64,000 bases of DNA from Paraburkholderia xenovorans LB400. GTDB lineage: Bacteria > Pseudomonadota > Gammaproteobacteria > Burkholderiales > Burkholderiaceae. The notes below the pieces were generated by a model that saw only the letters and a list, made by a program, of their open reading frames with translations, ran no database searches and was not told the DNA's origin. The stretch spans positions 2,046,001 to 2,110,000 of the forward strand of contig NC_007952.1 in the NCBI RefSeq assembly GCF_000013645.1, given 5' to 3'. Within the stretch, counting starts at the first letter, position 1; each line of letters begins with the position of its first letter. The translations under genes were made by a program, and so were the position numbers. This document shows positions 60,908 through 64,000 of the stretch, one piece after another.

Positions 60908-62458
60908 TCAAACCCGCTGCGCCGCGCGGCGCAGTACGAGTTGCTGATGCCGCACCAGCAGCACGCTCAAGCCAATGCACACGAACATCAGCAGCGCGTT
61001 GATGGCGAGGCTGATCTGGAATGCGTGCGCGTACGCACCCGCAGTCGCGCGGCCACCAATCGCGCCGAAGAACGCGCCGCTGATGGCCGCCGTGCCGAAC
61101 GCGGAGCCGATCTGCAATGTCGACGAGACCACGCCGGAAGCGAGCCCGGCTTTCTCCGGCACGACCTCCAGTAGCACGATGCGCATGATCGACGGCAGCA
61201 GCAGGCCATGACCGACACCCGCGCACACCAGCCCGCCATAGAACAGCAGATCCGGCGCCGCCGACTGGGTGGCGGACCAGCCCGTCACCGTGAAGCCGAG
61301 TGTCATCATCGAAAAACCGAGCGTCAGCACATGGCCGCCAATGCGCCTGACCACAGCCGGCGAAGTCAGCGGCCCGACCACGAAACCAACCGCGAACGGC
61401 ATGATTGCCACCCCCGAGGCGAGCGGCGTCCAGTGCAGACCGGTTTGCAGGAAAATCCCGTAGGTCAGGAAAAACGCGCTATTGCAGTAGAACAGGAACG
61501 CGAGCACAAGACCCAGCGCGAAGGCGCGGTTGCGGAACAGTTGCAGATCCACCAGCGGATGGCCGCCGCCACGCTCGACGCGCCGCTCCGCCGCCACGAA
61601 GAGCGCGAACGCGGGCGCGGCAAGCGCGAACATCACGAAGGTCCACGCCGGCCAGCCCGCTTCGCGGCCGTGCGTCATCGGGTAGATGACCAGCAGCAGC
61701 ACCGCGGAGAGCAGCGCCACGCCCTTCACGTCGATGCCGGTGCGGGTGGCCGGCTGATTTTCAGGCACGAACTTCCAGGTGCCGACAAACGCCGCAATGC
61801 CGATCGGAATGTTGATCAGAAAAATGATGCGCCAGTCGAGTCCGAACGGGTGATACGTGATCAGCGCACCGCCGCCCAACTGCCCGACGATCGACGACAG
61901 TCCGAACACGAAACCGTACAGGCTCATCACTTTGGTCTGCCGATGCAGCGGCACCACCGCGCGAATGGTCGCCAGCACTTGCGGCGCCATGACGGCGGCA
62001 GCGACGCCTTGCACGATCCGCGAGATCACCAGCATGTGTCCACTGGTGGCAAAACCGCACAGCGCCGAAGCGACCACGAACGCCGCCATGCCCGTCATGA
62101 ACATGCGGCGGCGGCCGAACAGGTCGCCGAGCCGACCGCCCGTGATCAGCAGCACCGCGTACGCCGACGCATAGGCGGAGACCACGAGTTGCAATTGCGC
62201 GTCGCTGGCGTTCAAGCCGGTGCGGATCGAGGGCAGCGCGAGATTCACGATGAAATAGTCGAGCGGCGCGAGGAAAGCACCGACGAACAGCACGGCAAGC
62301 GCGAGCCCCTGGCGTTCAGAACGCGGCTGGGCCTTGTCGATGGATGCCGCCGCGCTCGCGGCCACGGCGCCCGGACAGGTCACCGCGCAAGCCGCGCCGC
62401 CCGCGGCGTTGGGCCCAACGAATGTCGCCGGAGCGGACTTGATTGCTTCGCTTTTCAT
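60908..62458 (-). CDS. DHA2-family MFS exporter
   Basis: A 516-residue, 14-helix exporter. Motif A-like GGRLGDLFGRRRMF follows helix 2 and IIFLINIPIGIAAFVG is the DHA2 hallmark. It lies 30 bp downstream of a TetR gene on the same strand, and a TetR-type operator copy overlaps its start codon region, so it is probably repressed by that regulator. Substrate unknown. Confidence 0.92.
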   Translation of the reverse strand: MKSEAIKSAPATFVGPNAAGGAACAVTCPGAVAASAAASIDKAQPRSERQGLALAVLFVGAFLAPLDYFIVNLALPSIRTGLNASDAQLQLVVSAYASAYAVLLITGGRLGDLFGRRRMFMTGMAAFVVASALCGFATSGHMLVISRIVQGVAAAVMAPQVLATIRAVVPLHRQTKVMSLYGFVFGLSSIVGQLGGGALITYHPFGLDWRIIFLINIPIGIAAFVGTWKFVPENQPATRTGIDVKGVALLSAVLLLVIYPMTHGREAGWPAWTFVMFALAAPAFALFVAAERRVERGGGHPLVDLQLFRNRAFALGLVLAFLFYCNSAFFLTYGIFLQTGLHWTPLASGVAIMPFAVGFVVGPLTSPAVVRRIGGHVLTLGFSMMTLGFTVTGWSATQSAAPDLLFYGGLVCAGVGHGLLLPSIMRIVLLEVVPEKAGLASGVVSSTLQIGSAFGTAAISGAFFGAIGGRATAGAYAHAFQISLAINALLMFVCIGLSVLLVRHQQLVLRRAAQRV

Positions 62459-62472
62459 GACTGATCGTTCAA
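62456..62472. promoter_or_regulatory. TetR-type operator, copy 2
   Basis: On the minus strand TTGAACGATCAGTCATG, 14 of 17 bases identical to copy 1 before the tetR-type gene. It spans the start codon of the exporter gene and the 30-bp intergenic gap. Confidence 0.6.
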
Positions 62473-62488
62473 AAATTCAGCAAAAAAA

Positions 62489-63139
62489 TTAGACGAGCGC
62501 GCGCATGGCGACGTCCACTATTCCTGTCAGCGCGTCTTCCTTGTGGGCGACCCGCCCCAGCACGCGCAAGCCTTGCATCACGCAAAGCAGGAAATCGCCG
62601 ACGGCTTTTTCGTCGAGCGTGGAGTTGAATGCGCCGCTCGCCTGGCCGCGAATCACCGAGGCCGCCAGCAGCGTTGCCATGCGGCGCTGAACCGCGGCGA
62701 CGCGGCTGCGCAGCTCCTCGTCACCCGGCTGCATTTCCAGCGTGGTGTTGGTGATGAAGCAGCTGCGCTCGCCGGTTAGCGCGCACGCGACCCGCGCGTA
62801 GTGCAGCAAGGCATTGCGCAGCGCTTCTTCCGGCGGGACCGGCGCGTTGAGCCGCTCGGCGAGCCGCGCGACCGAACCTTCCGCGTAGTGATCGAGCGCG
62901 GCCAGCATGATGCCGTGCTTGTCGCCGAATACGCCGTAGAGACTGCCGCGCAACAGGCCGGTGGCCTTGCACAGGTCGTCGATCGAAGTGGCGTGGTAGC
63001 CGTGATTCCAGAACACCTGGCTCGCGCTCGCCAATACGGTGTCCGTGTCGAATTCGCGCGGCCGGCCTCGCAGGCACACCTCGCCAGCTTTTTTCGCGGA
63101 CGGCTTGGCGGGATGTTTCGGATTGGCAGATTGCTTCAT
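62489..63139 (-). CDS. TetR-family regulator
   Basis: A 216-residue repressor. The N-terminal helix-turn-helix (DTVLASASQVFWNHGYHATSIDDLCKATGLLRGSLYGVFGDKHG) is typical; the C-terminal domain (CALTGERSCFITNTTLEM) matches the AcrR/YcdC-type ligand-binding region. It heads an operon with the DHA2 exporter and probably represses both genes from the paired operators at 63151-63167 and 62456-62472. Confidence 0.92.
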   Translation of the reverse strand: MKQSANPKHPAKPSAKKAGEVCLRGRPREFDTDTVLASASQVFWNHGYHATSIDDLCKATGLLRGSLYGVFGDKHGIMLAALDHYAEGSVARLAERLNAPVPPEEALRNALLHYARVACALTGERSCFITNTTLEMQPGDEELRSRVAAVQRRMATLLAASVIRGQASGAFNSTLDEKAVGDFLLCVMQGLRVLGRVAHKEDALTGIVDVAMRALV

Positions 63140-63150
63140 GCAACGGATAT

Positions 63151-63167
63151 TATGACTAACCGTTCAA
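63151..63167. promoter_or_regulatory. TetR-type operator, copy 1
   Basis: On the minus strand TTGAACGGTTAGTCATA, 11 bp upstream of the TetR start codon. It shares 14 of 17 bases with copy 2 upstream of the exporter. Confidence 0.62.
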
Positions 63168-63302
63168 GAAATCAAGGCGAGTTTCCGTGGGTGAGGTGGG
63201 GAGCGGGTGCCGGACCAAACAAAAACGGGCGCCGGTTTTTGCCCGGGCGCCGGCTTCTTCATCGCTTCTGAACGACTGCCACGACCGCAGAAAAACGCGA
63301 AC

Positions 63303-63728
63303 TCAGGTTTCGAGCTTCGCATCCATCGTGATCGTAGCGTTCAGAACTTTCGACACCGGGCAACCGGCTTTGGCGTCGGCGGTGGCCTTCTCGAAGGCCG
63401 CCTTGTCGCCGCCGGGAATCTTCACGGCCACGTCGAGATGGACCGCGGTGATGGCAAAACCGCCGCCGTCCTTGTCGAGCGTAACGGTTGCCGTGGTGCC
63501 GATACGCTCGGGCGTGATGCCGGCCTTGCCCAGCTCCGCCGACAGCGCCATCGAGAAACATCCCGCATGCGCAGCCGCAATCAGCTCTTCCGGATTCGTG
63601 CCGATGCCGTCCGCGAAGCGTGTCGAAAACGAGTATTGGGTCTCCTTGAGGACGCCGCTGTCGGTGGAAATCGAGCCCTTGCCGTCCTGCAGGCCGCCTT
63701 GCCAGACTGCTGATGCCTTGCGCTTCAT
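63303..63728 (-). CDS. osmC: OsmC-family peroxiredoxin
   Basis: A 141-residue thiol peroxidase of the OsmC branch, reducing organic hydroperoxides. The two catalytic cysteines are in AAHAGCFSMALS (about 58) and AKAGCPVSKVLN (about 123), with the GTNPEELI segment just before the first. AGGAGAG precedes ATG 63728. Longer readings upstream are not coding-like. No OhrR-type regulator is adjacent. Confidence 0.95.
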   Translation of the reverse strand: MKRKASAVWQGGLQDGKGSISTDSGVLKETQYSFSTRFADGIGTNPEELIAAAHAGCFSMALSAELGKAGITPERIGTTATVTLDKDGGGFAITAVHLDVAVKIPGGDKAAFEKATADAKAGCPVSKVLNATITMDAKLET

Positions 63729-64000
63729 TGCTCTCTCCTGTTTGTGCCCTGCTTCGCGCGCTCCGCGACCGGATCTGATGCCCGCCGCAACGGTCCCGCC
63801 CGGATGTTTTGCGGTTTCGGCATCGGTCGCGAGTGCCCCTGGGAATTTCCTTCGGGGCTTGCCGCACGGCGCTGCAGGCGCGGGCGGGGAACCGAACTTC
63901 ATCATAGGCGCTTCCGTGTGCCAGCGTCGTGACGATGCCGGCAATCGGTCGAAACAGAAGCGTCTCCAACAACTGTATCAATTACCGTAATAATCTTTCC

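Overview
The window is 64 kb of GC-rich, densely coded DNA from a betaproteobacterium, most likely Paraburkholderia or a close relative in Burkholderiaceae. The evidence is gene content and codon style: an RpfF/RpfR BDSF signalling pair of the Burkholderia type, a VpsR-like sigma-54 activator, a large MscS channel, and many DHA2 drug exporters with LysR, TetR and AraC regulators. I place 55 protein-coding genes. I see no rRNA, tRNA, CRISPR array, insertion sequence or prophage.

Layout. 0-6.7 kb: transport and small enzymes (a partial DHA2 exporter cut by the left edge, a GNAT acetyltransferase, a CDF cation transporter, a prolyl 4-hydroxylase-like oxygenase, an NTF2-like protein, and a divergent LysR/DHA2 exporter pair). 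6.8-14.0 kb: a molybdenum/tungsten island. It has a WtpA/ModA-type binding protein, a fused ModB-ModC transporter, a ModE-like regulator reduced to its DNA-binding domain, a cytosolic sulfite-oxidase-fold protein, a propeller lipoprotein, a DUF2325 protein and an unrecognised helical protein. Five copies of a ModE-type operator (consensus near CGTTATAT-N8-ATATAACG) sit in front of these genes, which makes the island look like one regulon. 14.0-23.5 kb: NadV, an orphan CpaE/TadZ-like ATPase, a 1.35-kb non-coding stretch, the VpsR-like activator, a NIPSNAP protein and MscS.

23.5-36.4 kb: a FAN1-type nuclease and a nuclease-helicase in a two-gene operon behind a perfect LexA box, the lutABC lactate oxidation operon with a GntR regulator and a palindromic operator, an S10 serine carboxypeptidase, an AruH-like transaminase and rpoN. 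36.9-44.8 kb: a run of small stress-associated proteins (BON, DUF2383, glycine-zipper, DUF1488, DUF4142, PfpI, PRC-barrel, DUF3175) and topoisomerase IB. 44.9-54.4 kb: CPA1 antiporter, FUSC-like membrane protein, AraC regulator, AhpD-like protein, aldo/keto reductase and the Lhr helicase. 54.6-57.6 kb: convergent rpfR and rpfF, which make and sense cis-2-dodecenoic acid and couple it to c-di-GMP. 58-63.7 kb: an M20 peptidase, two small proteins, a TetR-DHA2 exporter operon and an OsmC protein.

An unusual feature at several places is a short tandem duplication that contains or lies beside a stop codon (about 3.5, 19.9, 23.4, 25.8 and 60.1 kb). The strongest candidate for an undescribed system is the ModE-box regulon at 6.8-14.0 kb, because it ties two uncharacterised protein families to Mo/W transport.
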